A stretch of DNA of 64,000 nucleotides from the NCBI GenBank assembly GCA_012523465.1, contig JAAYIK010000028.1, forward strand, positions 186,001 to 250,000. Reading direction: 5' to 3'. Origin of the DNA: Lysobacteraceae bacterium. GTDB taxonomy: Bacteria > Pseudomonadota > Gammaproteobacteria > Nitrococcales > AK92. Positions 29,491 to 38,284 of the stretch are shown piece by piece (within the stretch, counting starts at the first letter, position 1; each line of letters starts with the position of its first letter). The translations under genes and the position numbers were made by a program. A model generated the notes under the pieces. The model did not search any database. It worked only from the letters and a program-made list of their open reading frames with translations, and had not been told where the DNA came from.

Positions 29491-32409
29491 ATGTCGGACA
29501 GCATGCTTCTCATCCTCCTGATCGCGCTTCCCTTCGTGGGCAGTCTGATTGCCGCGCTGCTACCGACCAATGCGCGCAACGCGGAGGCATGGCTGGCCGG
29601 GGCGATCGCGCTGAGCGGGTTGCTGATCACCGCGAGCTTCTTCCAGGACGTCGCGGCAGGCAAGGTGGCGCGCCTCGCGGTGCCCTGGCTTCCCATGCTG
29701 GGGGTCGATTTCAGCCTGCGCATGGACGGCTTCGCCTGGCTATTCACGGCGCTGGTGACCGGCATCGGCCTGCTGGTGGTGCTGTATGCCCGCTACTACA
29801 TGTCGCCGCAGGATCCGGTGCCGCGCTTCTTCGCCTTTCTGCTGGCCTTCATGGGCTCCATGCTGGGCATCGTGCTCTCCGGCAACCTGCTCCAGCTCGC
29901 CTTCTTCTGGGAGCTCACCAGCCTGTTCTCCTTCCTCCTGATCGGCTACTGGCACCACAGCGCCGTCGCCCGCGACGGCGCCCGCATGGCGCTGACCATC
30001 ACCGTCACCGGCGGCCTGGCCATGCTGGCCGGCATCCTGGTGCTGGGCCAGATCACGGGCAGCTACGAGCTGGACAAGGTGCTCGCCGCCGGCGAGCGTA
30101 TCCGCAACCATTCGTTGTACCTGCCGGCGCTGGTTCTGATCCTGCTAGGCGCCTTCACCAAGAGCGCGCAGTTCCCCTTCCACTTCTGGCTGCCCCATGC
30201 CATGGCCGCGCCCACGCCGGTCAGCGCCTACCTGCACTCGGCCACCATGGTGAAGGCGGGCGTGTTCCTGCTGGCCCGGCTCTGGCCGGCGCTGGCCGGC
30301 ACCGACGCATGGTTCTGGTTGGTCAGCGGCACCGGCCTGGCAACCCTGCTGCTGGGCGCCTACGTCGCCATCTTCCAGCACGATCTCAAGAGGCTGCTGG
30401 CCTATTCCACCATCAGCAACCTAGGGTTGATCACGCTGCTGCTGGGCATGAACAGCCCGCTGGCGGCGGTGGCAGCGATCTTCCACATCATGAACCACGC
30501 CACCTTCAAGGCCTCGCTGTTTATGGCTGCCGGCATCATCGACCACGAATCCGGCACCCGCGACATCCGTCGGCTCAGCGGGCTGCGCCGCCCCATGCCC
30601 TACACCGCCACGCTGGCCATGGTGGCGGCCACGGCCATGGCGGGCGTGCCGCTGCTCAACGGCTTCATCTCCAAGGAGATGTTCTTCACCGAAACGCTGC
30701 TGGTCACCACGCCGCTGCCCTGGCTGGGGAGCATTCTCCCCTATGCCGCCATTCTCTACGGTATCTTCAGCGTGACCTATTCGCTGCGCTTCATACACGG
30801 CACCTTCTTCGGCCCGCCGCCAGTGGATTTGCCGCGCCAGCCGAAGGAGCCGCCGCACTGGATGCGCTTCCCGGTCGAGTTGCTGGTGCTGCTGTGCCTG
30901 GTGGTCGGCATCGCGCCCGGCTTTTCCGTCGGCCCGCTGCTCGACGTCGCCGTGCTGGGCGTGCTGGGCGACGCCAAGCCGGCCTACAACCTGTCGGTCT
31001 GGCACGGCTTCAACCTGCCGCTACTGATGAGCGCCATCGCCATGGCCGGCGGCGTTCTGCTTTACCTGGCCCTGCAGCGCTACCTGCTGACCGGGACCGA
31101 AGGCACACCCTTCGTCCGCCACATGGCCGGCAAGCGCCTGTTCGAGCGCACGCTGGTGACGCTGTCCTGGCGCATCGCCCGGCCGCTGGAGGGGCTGCTG
31201 GGCACCCGTCGGCTGCAGCCGCAGCTGCGCCTGCTGGTGGCGGTCGCTGCCGCCGCCGCGCTGGCGGCTGGCTGGGACTGGCTGGCGGCACCGGCTCTGC
31301 GGCTGCCGGATGGACTGGACCCGACCTTGACCATCGTCTGGCTGATCGGCATGGCCTGCGCCGTGGGCGCCGCCCACCAGGCCAAGTTTCATCGCCTGCG
31401 CGCCCTGATCCTGATGGGCGGGGCCGGCATGACCACCGTGATCACCTTCGTCTGGTTCTCCGCGCCCGACCTGGCACTAACCCAGATGCTGGTGGAAATC
31501 GTCACCACGGTGCTGATCCTGCTCGGCCTGCGCTGGCTACCGCGCCGCATACCGGGCATCGATCCGCTGCAGCCGCTCACGCTGCCCCGGCGGCTGAGCG
31601 ATCTCACCATCGCCCTCGGCGCCGGCACCGGCGTGGGGCTGATGGCCTATGCGGTCATGCGCCGACCGCTGCCCGACACCATCTCGCACTACTTCACCGA
31701 GCGCGCCTACAGCGAGGGCGGCGGGACCAACGTGGTCAACGTGATCCTGGTGGACTTCCGCGGCTTCGATACCTTGGGCGAGATCACCGTGCTCGGCATC
31801 GTCGCGCTGACGGTCTACGCCCTGCTGCGCCGCTTCCGGCCGGCGCCGGAAAGCATCGCCATCCCGGAGCAGCAGCGGGTGCAGAACGCCTATGACAGCG
31901 CCCGTCCGGATCGGCAGCCGGGCCTGACCCTGGCCGAGTACATGCTGGTACCGGGCGTGCTGATGCGGCTGCTGTTCCCGTTCATGCTGGCGCTGGCGCT
32001 GTACCTGTTCCTGCGCGGACACAACCTGCCGGGCGGCGGCTTCGTGGCCGGCTTGACCATGGCCATCGCCTTCATCGTCCAGTACATGGCCAACGGCACC
32101 CGCTGGGTGGAGTCACGGATCCGGCTGCATCCGCTCCGCTGGATCGGGCTGGGCCTGGTATTCGCCCTGCTCACCGGCATCGGCGCCTGGCTGGCGGCGC
32201 ACCCGTTCCTGACCTCGCACACCCGCTATCTGGAGCTGCCCGTGCTGGGCAAGGTGCCGCTGGCAAGCGCGCTGTTCTTCGATCTGGGAGTGTTCTCCCT
32301 AGTGGTCGGCGCCACCGCGCTGATTTTGATCGCCCTGGCGCACCAGTCGCTGCGCAGCGCCCTGGTCGCTGCCCGTACCCCCGTTTCACCGCCGAGCAAG
32401 GAGGACTGA
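29491..32409 (+). CDS. mnhA: Mrp/Mnh/Pha monovalent cation/H+ antiporter subunit A, fused to subunit B
   Basis: A 972-residue polytopic membrane protein. The first part is the NuoL/MrpA-like proton-pumping domain (SPQDPVPRFFAFLLAFMGSM, FHFWLPHAM, HLFMAAGII-like region near 30500). The last 170 or so residues (LPGGGFVAGLTMAIAFIVQY and neighbours) form an MrpB domain, as in PhaAB-type antiporters. Together with C-G it exchanges Na+ or K+ for protons, giving salt and alkali tolerance. The stop overlaps the next ATG by one base (TGATG). No clear ribosome site precedes the ATG at 29491; an internal ATG at 29503 is an alternative. Confidence 0.95.
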   Translation: MSDSMLLILLIALPFVGSLIAALLPTNARNAEAWLAGAIALSGLLITASFFQDVAAGKVARLAVPWLPMLGVDFSLRMDGFAWLFTALVTGIGLLVVLYARYYMSPQDPVPRFFAFLLAFMGSMLGIVLSGNLLQLAFFWELTSLFSFLLIGYWHHSAVARDGARMALTITVTGGLAMLAGILVLGQITGSYELDKVLAAGERIRNHSLYLPALVLILLGAFTKSAQFPFHFWLPHAMAAPTPVSAYLHSATMVKAGVFLLARLWPALAGTDAWFWLVSGTGLATLLLGAYVAIFQHDLKRLLAYSTISNLGLITLLLGMNSPLAAVAAIFHIMNHATFKASLFMAAGIIDHESGTRDIRRLSGLRRPMPYTATLAMVAATAMAGVPLLNGFISKEMFFTETLLVTTPLPWLGSILPYAAILYGIFSVTYSLRFIHGTFFGPPPVDLPRQPKEPPHWMRFPVELLVLLCLVVGIAPGFSVGPLLDVAVLGVLGDAKPAYNLSVWHGFNLPLLMSAIAMAGGVLLYLALQRYLLTGTEGTPFVRHMAGKRLFERTLVTLSWRIARPLEGLLGTRRLQPQLRLLVAVAAAAALAAGWDWLAAPALRLPDGLDPTLTIVWLIGMACAVGAAHQAKFHRLRALILMGGAGMTTVITFVWFSAPDLALTQMLVEIVTTVLILLGLRWLPRRIPGIDPLQPLTLPRRLSDLTIALGAGTGVGLMAYAVMRRPLPDTISHYFTERAYSEGGGTNVVNVILVDFRGFDTLGEITVLGIVALTVYALLRRFRPAPESIAIPEQQRVQNAYDSARPDRQPGLTLAEYMLVPGVLMRLLFPFMLALALYLFLRGHNLPGGGFVAGLTMAIAFIVQYMANGTRWVESRIRLHPLRWIGLGLVFALLTGIGAWLAAHPFLTSHTRYLELPVLGKVPLASALFFDLGVFSLVVGATALILIALAHQSLRSALVAARTPVSPPSKED

Positions 32410-32753
32410 TGGAGCTCATCGTTGCCCTGGGCATCGGCGTCCTGGTCGCTTCCGGTGTCTGGTTGATCTTGCGGCCACGCACCTACCAGGTGATCATCGG
32501 CCTGTCGCTGCTCTCCTACGCCGTCAACCTGCTGATCTTCGGCATGGGACGGCTGCGGGAGAACGCAGCCCCGGTGGTGGAAGCCGGCGCCGTGATCGAC
32601 GCCAGCCAATACACCGACCCGCTGCCGCAGGCGCTGGTGCTGACGGCCATCGTCATCAGCTTCGCCACCACCGCCTTGTTCCTCGTGGTGCTGCTGGCCA
32701 GCCGCGGCCTGACCGGCACCGACCATGTTGACGGCCGGGAGCCTGGCTCATGA
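32409..32753 (+). CDS. mnhC: Mrp antiporter subunit C
   Basis: A 114-residue NuoK-like membrane protein with three helices (LIVALGIGVLVASGVWLIL; QVIIGLSLLSYAVNLLIFGM; LVLTAIVISFATTALFLVVL). It has the conserved LPQALVLTAIVI motif of MnhC/PhaC. It overlaps the preceding gene by one base and the following gene by four (ATGA), indicating tight coupling within the Mrp operon. Confidence 0.95.
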   Translation: MELIVALGIGVLVASGVWLILRPRTYQVIIGLSLLSYAVNLLIFGMGRLRENAAPVVEAGAVIDASQYTDPLPQALVLTAIVISFATTALFLVVLLASRGLTGTDHVDGREPGS

Positions 32754-34357
32754 GCGTCGGCTTGCACCATCTGATCATCGTTCCGATTCTGCTGCCACTG
32801 CTGGCCGGCGCCGTCATGCTGCTGCTTGAGGAGCGCCGGCGGCGGATCAAAGCCGGGCTGAACCTACTGGTCACCCTGGCGCAGGTCGGCGTCGCCGCGC
32901 TCCTGCTCCGGCAGGTGCACGGTGGCAATCCCGAGATCGGCGTCTACCTGCTCGGTAACTGGCCGGCGCCGTTCGGCATCGTGCTGGTGCTGGATCGGCT
33001 ATCGGCGCTGCTGCTGCTGCTCGCCAGCGTGCTGGCACTGGCATCACTGCTGTTCGCACTGGCACGCTGGCACCGCGCCGGGCCGCACTTCCACCCGCTG
33101 TTCCAGTTCCTGCTGGTCGGCATCAACGGCGCCTTCCTCACCGGCGACCTGTTCAACCTGTTCGTCTTCTTCGAGGTCATGCTGGCCGCCTCCTACGGAC
33201 TGGTCCTACATGGCTCGGGCACGACCCGCGTCAAGGCCGGCCTACACTATATCGCGGTCAATCTGGCTTCCTCGCTGCTGTTCCTGATCGGGGTCGCCCT
33301 CATCTACGGGGTCACCGGCACCCTCAACATGGCCGACCTGGCCAATCGCCTGACTCAGGTCGCGCCCGAGGATCTCGGGCTGCTGCGGGCCGGCTTTGCC
33401 ATCCTCGGCGTGGCCTTCCTGGTCAAGGCCGGCATGTGGCCGCTTTGCTTCTGGCTGCCGACGACCTACGCCGCTGCCAGCGCACCGGCCGCCGCCCTGT
33501 TCTCCATCATGAGCAAGGTCGGCGTCTATGCCATCCTGCGCCTCGGCCTGCTTTTGTTCGGCGACGGCAGCGATGCGGCCGGCTTCGGCAGCAGCTGGCT
33601 GCTCTACGGCGGCCTGCTGACCATCGGCTTCGGCGCCATTGCCGTCCTGGCGTCGCAGGATTTGAGCCGGCTAGCCGGCTACAACGTGCTGATTTCCTCC
33701 GGCACGCTGCTGGCGGCGTTGGGCGTGGCCGACCTGGCCATCACGGCCGGGGCGCTGTTCTATCTGCTCAGTTCCACCTTGGCGATCAGCGCCTTCTTCC
33801 TGCTGATCGAGCTGGCCGAACGCGGCCGCCGGCCAGGCGCCGACATCCTTGCCGTCACCATGGAAGCGTTCGGCGAGCCCGAGGAAGAGCCGTTGGACTC
33901 GGAAGAGGAAGTCGGCATCGCCATCCCGGCCACCATGGCCATCCTCGGGCTGAGCTTCTTGCTCTGCGCCCTGCTGCTGGCTGGCCTGCCACCGCTGTCC
34001 GGCTTCATCGGCAAGTTCGTGCTGCTGGATGCAGTACTGCGCACGCACGGCACCGCCAACGCCACGGCCTGGGTGCTGCTGGCGGTCATCATCCTGTCCG
34101 GCCTGGCGGTGGTGATTGCCATGACTCGCGCCGGCATCCGCACCTTCTGGGGACCGCTGGAGCGCAGCGTGCCGCGGGTACGGCTGATCGAGATCACCCC
34201 CATCGGCCTGCTGCTGCTGCTGTGCGTCGCGCTCACCGTCCAGGCCGGCCCGGTCATGCGTTACCTGCAGGACACAGCAGCCGCGCTGCATTCGCCCCAG
34301 GGCTATATCGAGGGGGTGCTGTCGGCGCCACGGGCGGGGCAGGGAGGTGAGACATGA
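32750..34357 (+). CDS. mnhD: Mrp antiporter subunit D
   Basis: A 535-residue NuoM/N-like subunit with about fourteen membrane segments. The family hallmark GDLFNLFVFFEVMLAASYGL is at about residues 130-150, with CFWLPTTYAAASAPAAALFS typical of MnhD further on. An acidic loop (EPEEEPLDSEEEV) sits between late helices. It overlaps mnhC and mnhE by four bases each. Confidence 0.95.
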   Translation: MSVGLHHLIIVPILLPLLAGAVMLLLEERRRRIKAGLNLLVTLAQVGVAALLLRQVHGGNPEIGVYLLGNWPAPFGIVLVLDRLSALLLLLASVLALASLLFALARWHRAGPHFHPLFQFLLVGINGAFLTGDLFNLFVFFEVMLAASYGLVLHGSGTTRVKAGLHYIAVNLASSLLFLIGVALIYGVTGTLNMADLANRLTQVAPEDLGLLRAGFAILGVAFLVKAGMWPLCFWLPTTYAAASAPAAALFSIMSKVGVYAILRLGLLLFGDGSDAAGFGSSWLLYGGLLTIGFGAIAVLASQDLSRLAGYNVLISSGTLLAALGVADLAITAGALFYLLSSTLAISAFFLLIELAERGRRPGADILAVTMEAFGEPEEEPLDSEEEVGIAIPATMAILGLSFLLCALLLAGLPPLSGFIGKFVLLDAVLRTHGTANATAWVLLAVIILSGLAVVIAMTRAGIRTFWGPLERSVPRVRLIEITPIGLLLLLCVALTVQAGPVMRYLQDTAAALHSPQGYIEGVLSAPRAGQGGET

Positions 34358-34848
34358 TGAAGCGCTGGTTGCCCTATCCACGCCTGGCGGCGCTGGTGCT
34401 GATCGCCTGGCTACTGATGAACCAGAGCCTGGCGCCCGGCCAGATCCTGCTGGGCGTGCTGCTGGCGCTGATCGGCACGCAGCTCCTGGTGCGGCTGCAG
34501 CCACCGCCCGGCTTCGCCAGGCGGGTGCAGACCATGGCGGTGCTGTTCGTACGGGTGCTGCTGGACATCATCCGCTCCAACATCGCCGTCGCCAGCATCA
34601 TCCTGAGCCGCAGGGCGGCCATGAACCGCACCGCTGGCTTCGTCCACATCCAGCTGACCTCGCGCCACCCTTATGTGCTGACGACCCTAGCCTGCATCAT
34701 CACGGCCACGCCGGGCACGATCTGGGTGGATTACGAATCGACCAGCGGCGTCCTGACCATCCACGTCCTCGACCTCATCGACGAGGAGACATGGATACGC
34801 ACCATTACGCAACGCTACGAAAGCCTGTTGCGGGAGATCTTCGAATGA
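34354..34848 (+). CDS. mnhE: Mrp antiporter subunit E
   Basis: A 164-residue membrane protein with two N-terminal helices and a soluble C-terminal part. Family motifs are SNIAVASIILS and TTLACIITATPGTIWVDYE (the TPGT sequence is characteristic of MnhE). It overlaps both neighbours by four bases. The subunit is needed for assembly of the antiporter. Confidence 0.94.
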   Translation: MMKRWLPYPRLAALVLIAWLLMNQSLAPGQILLGVLLALIGTQLLVRLQPPPGFARRVQTMAVLFVRVLLDIIRSNIAVASIILSRRAAMNRTAGFVHIQLTSRHPYVLTTLACIITATPGTIWVDYESTSGVLTIHVLDLIDEETWIRTITQRYESLLREIFE

Positions 34849-35126
34849 TGCTTGGATTCTTCACCGCCGCCTTGACTCTGACGCAAATCATGCTGGCGCT
34901 GGCTATGGCCTGCAGCAGCGTGCGGCTGTTCATTGGCCCACGGGCGCAGGACCGAATCGCGTCGATGGACGCTTTTTATGTCTCCGCCATGCTGCTGCTG
35001 CTGACTTTCAGCATCCGCACCGGCAGCAACCTGTATTTCGAGGTCGCTCTGGTCATCGCCATGCTGGGCTTCGTCGGCACCGTGGCGCTGGCCAAGTTCC
35101 TCATGCGCGGCGAGGTGATCGAATGA
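34845..35126 (+). CDS. mnhF: Mrp antiporter subunit F
   Basis: A 93-residue membrane protein with three helices. RLFIGPRAQDRIASMDAFYV is the MnhF/PhaF signature, the acidic DRI-D pair lying after the first helix. The ATG at 34845 overlaps the mnhE stop (ATGA). A longer open frame starting earlier is a shadow over mnhE. Confidence 0.93.
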   Translation: MMLGFFTAALTLTQIMLALAMACSSVRLFIGPRAQDRIASMDAFYVSAMLLLLTFSIRTGSNLYFEVALVIAMLGFVGTVALAKFLMRGEVIE

Positions 35127-35512
35127 ACGCTGCTGCCAACATGCCAGGCTGGGCGCTGTTCCTCACCGCCGTGCTGCTGCTGCTCAGCGCCTCGCTGACG
35201 CTGATCGGCACCATCGGCCTGCTGCGCCTGCAAACCTTCTACGAGCGCACGCATGCGCCGACGCTGGGCACCACGCTGGGCATCGGCTTCATGCTATTCG
35301 CGTCCATGCTCTACTTCAGCGTGCTGCAAAGCCGCCCGGTGCTGCATGAGTTGCTGATCGCGGTCTTCATGACCGTGACCACGCCCATTACCCTGGTGCT
35401 GCTGGTGCGCGCCGCGCTCTACCGCGACCGCCACGCCGGCAGCAGCGAGGTGCCGCAGACCACGCCACCCAAGTCCAGCCTGCTTGAGCAGGAGGACATC
35501 GACGGCAACTAG
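35123..35512 (+). CDS. mnhG: Mrp antiporter subunit G
   Basis: A 129-residue membrane protein with three helices. The conserved GTIGLLRLQTFYERTHAPTL is the MnhG/PhaG signature. It is the last gene of the operon and ends two bases from the convergent EamA gene stop, so no separate terminator fits between them. Confidence 0.94.
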   Translation: MNAAANMPGWALFLTAVLLLLSASLTLIGTIGLLRLQTFYERTHAPTLGTTLGIGFMLFASMLYFSVLQSRPVLHELLIAVFMTVTTPITLVLLVRAALYRDRHAGSSEVPQTTPPKSSLLEQEDIDGN

Positions 35513-35514
35513 TC

Positions 35515-36438
35515 TCAGTGCCGGGCGCTGCCGACACAGCCCTCGGCGATGGGCGCCGCCGCGGCAGACCGAGCCTGCGGCAGGTTCACCAGCAGCACGC
35601 CGATCATGACGACCATGAGGCCAGCCAGCGCCGCCGGGCTCAGGGTCTCGTCGAACAGCAAATAGCCGAGCAAGACGGTGACGGGTGGCGCCAGATAGAA
35701 CAAGCTGGCGACCCGGGATGCGGCGCCATGCCGGATCAGGACGAACAGCAGCCCGACCGCGCCCACCGACAGCGCCAGCACCAGCCAGGCCAGCGCAAAT
35801 AGGAACTCGCCGCTCCACTCGATCCGCATGCTCTCGAAGCCAACCGCCTGCAGCAAGAGCAGCAGCCCCGCCCCCAGATACTGGATGGTGCCGGCGGTGC
35901 GGATGTCGGAATCCGGACAGAAGCGCTTCTGATAAAGCGTTCCACCAGTAATCGAGAGCAGGGCGACCAGGGCGGCGACGAAAGCCCCCCAGCTGCCTGC
36001 GCCGTCGAGCCGGTTCCAGACCACCAGCATCACCCCCAGCGCTCCCAGGGCCAATCCCAGCCACTGCCGTAGTCCGACCTGCTCGCCCAGCAACCACCCC
36101 GCCAGCGCCGCGGTCAACAGCGGCTGCACGGCGACGATGATGGACACCACGCCGGCGGCCATGCCCAGGTGAATGGCATAGAAAACTCCGCCCAGGTAGC
36201 CGGCATGCACCAGCAGCCCGGCCACTGTAATATGAATGATCAGTCGCGGCCCGCGCGGCCACGAGGCGCCCATCAGCCAAGCCAGCAGCGCCAGCATCCC
36301 GGCTGCGATCAACAATCGCAGCGCAAGAAAGGTGAAGGGTTCGGTTGCCGGCAGACCGTACTTGGCGCCGATGAAACCGGTGCTCCAGAGCAGCACGAAT
36401 AGCGCCGGCGTTGCCGCCAGCCAGAAACGTGTAACCAT
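35515..36438 (-). CDS. EamA/DMT-family transporter
   Basis: A 307-residue inner-membrane protein with ten predicted helices in two EamA repeats (first FIGAKYGLPATEPFTFLALR, second ending LGYLLFDETLSPAALAG). DMT exporters move amino acids, purines, drugs or other small metabolites; substrate unknown. It resembles the second EamA gene at 62887-63804 only in fold. It is divergent from the exonuclease III gene. Confidence 0.88.
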   Translation of the reverse strand: MVTRFWLAATPALFVLLWSTGFIGAKYGLPATEPFTFLALRLLIAAGMLALLAWLMGASWPRGPRLIIHITVAGLLVHAGYLGGVFYAIHLGMAAGVVSIIVAVQPLLTAALAGWLLGEQVGLRQWLGLALGALGVMLVVWNRLDGAGSWGAFVAALVALLSITGGTLYQKRFCPDSDIRTAGTIQYLGAGLLLLLQAVGFESMRIEWSGEFLFALAWLVLALSVGAVGLLFVLIRHGAASRVASLFYLAPPVTVLLGYLLFDETLSPAALAGLMVVMIGVLLVNLPQARSAAAAPIAEGCVGSARH

Positions 36439-36500
36439 CGCTTCAACGTAAGGAAATCTCGAAGCGGCGGCAGCCCGGGGCTGTGCCGCACCATGCCGTC

Positions 36501-37268
36501 ATGAAAATCGCATCCTGGAACGTCAATTCACTCAAAGTCCGCCTGCCACACGTGCTCGACTGGCTCACCACCCGCGAGCCGGCCATCGTCGGCCTGCAGG
36601 AAACCAAGCTCACCGACGACAATTTCCCTGTCGAGCCGCTACGAGCGCTGGGCTATCACTTGGCCTACGCCGGCCAGCCAACCTACAACGGCGTCGCCGT
36701 GCTGAGCAAGCAACCCATCAGCGATGTCGTCACCGACCTGCCCGGGCTCGACGACCCCCAGCGCCGGGTGCTGGCAGTCACCACCGGCGACATCCGCTTC
36801 ATCAATCTCTACGTCCCCAATGGGCAAGCCGTCGGCACCGACAAATACGCCTACAAGCTGGACTGGCTCGAAAAGCTGGAAGCCTTCCTAGCGGACCAGC
36901 TGCGCCAATACCCCCGTCTGGCCGTGGTCGGCGATTTCAACATCGCCCCGGAGCCAGAGGACGTGCACGACCCAGCCGAGTGGGAGGGCAAGGTGCTGTT
37001 CTCCGAACCGGAGCGGGCAGCCCTGCGGCGCCTACTGGCGCTGGGCCTGATCGATACCTACCGCCTCTTCCCGCAAGAGCCGAAGCAGTTCAGCTGGTGG
37101 GACTACCGCATGAACAGCTTCCGCCGCAACCGTGGGCTGCGCATCGACCTGGTGCTGGCCAGCGCGGCCCTGGCCGCCGACTGCACCGCCGCCTATATCG
37201 ACCGCGAGCCGCGCAGCTGGGAACGGCCCTCGGACCATGCCCCCGTGGTGGCGGAATTCAAGCGCTGA
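36501..37268 (+). CDS. xth: exodeoxyribonuclease III
   Basis: A 255-residue AP endonuclease/3'-5' exonuclease of base excision repair. Motifs are SWNVNSLKVRLPH, GLQETKL (catalytic Glu), VGDFNIAPEPEDV (Asp/Asn) and PSDHAPVVAEF (catalytic Asp-His). The start MKIASWN at 36501 is the normal N-terminus; the six-residue longer start lacks support. No ribosome site is evident. A long GC hairpin follows. Confidence 0.96.
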   Translation: MKIASWNVNSLKVRLPHVLDWLTTREPAIVGLQETKLTDDNFPVEPLRALGYHLAYAGQPTYNGVAVLSKQPISDVVTDLPGLDDPQRRVLAVTTGDIRFINLYVPNGQAVGTDKYAYKLDWLEKLEAFLADQLRQYPRLAVVGDFNIAPEPEDVHDPAEWEGKVLFSEPERAALRRLLALGLIDTYRLFPQEPKQFSWWDYRMNSFRRNRGLRIDLVLASAALAADCTAAYIDREPRSWERPSDHAPVVAEFKR

Positions 37269-37287
37269 CGCCTCATCCCCGCTTATC

Positions 37288-37319
37288 CCCCCCGGCCGCA
37301 TGACAAGGCGGCCGGGGGG
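37288..37319. terminator. GC hairpin after exonuclease III gene
   Basis: Perfect 12-bp stem (37288-37299 with 37308-37319) and eight-base loop, 20 bp after the stop. No real T-run follows, so termination strength is uncertain. Confidence 0.55.
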
Positions 37320-37421
37320 CCCTGAATATTAGCGTTTTCAGACTCTTTCCACTCGCCGCGCGTCGACTAAGCCAATGCTGGCGCGCATTCGCTTCGCCTG
37401 ACCGGTCACGGCGCAGGCAGG

Positions 37422-37443
37422 ACTGTATCGCTGCCTTTACAGT
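37422..37443. promoter_or_regulatory. candidate upstream activating dyad
   Basis: Perfect inverted repeat ACTGTA-N10-TACAGT centred about 100 bp upstream of the sigma-54 -24/-12 region. Spacing and position fit the binding site of an enhancer-binding protein such as the one encoded at 40989-42347. Confidence 0.5.
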
Positions 37444-37521
37444 TCCCGCCGCAGCCTGCCGAAAGCCCCACCGGCAAGGTTTTTTCTCAACAAAAACAAA
37501 CATCTGCGAAAACACTCGCAG

Positions 37522-37538
37522 TTGGCATCGTTCCTGCT
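37522..37538 (+). promoter_or_regulatory. sigma-54 (RpoN) promoter
   Basis: TTGGCATCGTTCCTGCT: -24 TTGGCA and -12 CTGCT with the correct 10-bp GG-to-GC spacing. It differs from the TTGGCACG-N4-TTGCT consensus mainly at positions 7-8 and 13. It lies about 90 bp before the repeat-protein ATG and matches the local sigma-54 regulator gene. Confidence 0.75.
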
Positions 37539-37627
37539 TTAACAAACGGGCGACGCAACGGATGAACGTCCGTGGTCGACAGGTGCTTGACGCGTAACAA
37601 ACTAACCAACTTACCAGGAGCAAGGGA

Positions 37628-38212
37628 ATGAAGAAGACCATCGCAACCGCCATCAGCGCGCTCGGCCTCGTCCTGTCCGCCCAGGCCATGGCTGGTGACG
37701 ACGACATCATCTCGGTGCTGCCCATCGCCTCCAACGTGGCTCAGGGCCAGGCCACCGCCCATAGCCTGTCCCACAACGATGTCTTGTCGAACAACGACCT
37801 GCTGTCCCACAACGACATCCTCTCCAACAACGCCCTGTGGTCCAACAACACCGCCAATCTTCGCTCCGAGGCCACGGTGAAGGCCCAGGTTGCAGCCACC
37901 AATCTGGACGGCTCGGTGCGTGGCTCCACCGACGCCGGCAATGGTGGCGACGGCGGCAACGGGGTCGACGATTCGACGCTGGTTGGCGTTGGCGTGGGCC
38001 TGGGGCTGGGCCTGGGGCTGGGTGCCGGCGGGGCCGGCTTTGGCGGTTCCGGCGCGACCGGCGGCTCGGTGGGCACCACCACCACCAACTACATGCAGGA
38101 CCACACGATGACCAACGCCGTCGGCATCTTCCAGGTGGCCCAGAACGGCGGCATGAATGCCATGGCGCAGCAAGGCGTCACCGTCCAGGCCAACTTGAAC
38201 TTCAGCAAGTAA
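37628..38212 (+). CDS. secreted Asn/Gly-rich repeat protein, candidate fibre or amyloid subunit
   Basis: A 194-residue protein not recognised with certainty. It has a Sec signal (MKKTIATAISALGLVLSAQAM, cleavage about residue 22), then five tandem hexapeptides of pattern S[HN]N[DA][VLI][LW] at residues 48-77. A Gly/Val/Leu-rich stretch (about 118-146) follows, and the C-terminus reads GIFQVAQNGGMNAMAQQGVT. The Asn/Gln/Gly-rich, cysteine-free composition and QNxGxN pattern recall Fap and curli-type amyloid subunits (inference). GGAG precedes the ATG. It is first in a four-gene run behind the sigma-54 promoter and is followed by a strong hairpin that may raise its share of the transcript. Role proposed: major extracellular subunit. 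Confidence 0.72.
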   Translation: MKKTIATAISALGLVLSAQAMAGDDDIISVLPIASNVAQGQATAHSLSHNDVLSNNDLLSHNDILSNNALWSNNTANLRSEATVKAQVAATNLDGSVRGSTDAGNGGDGGNGVDDSTLVGVGVGLGLGLGLGAGGAGFGGSGATGGSVGTTTTNYMQDHTMTNAVGIFQVAQNGGMNAMAQQGVTVQANLNFSK

Positions 38213-38222
38213 GCGCAACGCT

Positions 38223-38251
38223 GCAGGTGCCGGCCATCGGCCGGCGCCTGC
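38223..38251 (+). terminator. strong hairpin inside the operon, after the first gene
   Basis: Thirteen-base-pair stem including one G-T pair (38223-38235 with 38239-38251) and ATC loop, 10 bp after the stop. With no T-run it is more likely a message-stabilising or partial attenuating element than a full terminator. Confidence 0.55.
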
Positions 38252-38284
38252 TGCCGACCTCAGCCAGGGAATGGGGATAGCACG

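Larger units (their letters stand above)
37269..37627. other. 359-bp regulatory region before the candidate fibre operon
   Basis: Non-coding. It contains the xth terminator-like hairpin, a TGACCGGTCA palindrome (37399-37408), a dyad ACTGTA-N10-TACAGT (37422-37443), an A/T-rich patch (37480-37503) that could bend, a CTGCGA-N6-TCGCAG repeat (37504-37521) and a sigma-54 promoter (37522-37538). The leader to the first ATG would be about 80 nt. Confidence 0.6.

Noticed and set aside
29589-31895. Second plus-strand frame of 768 codons inside mnhA
   Set aside because: Out-of-frame shadow rich in Arg/Pro/His; the overlapping frame is the intact antiporter subunit.
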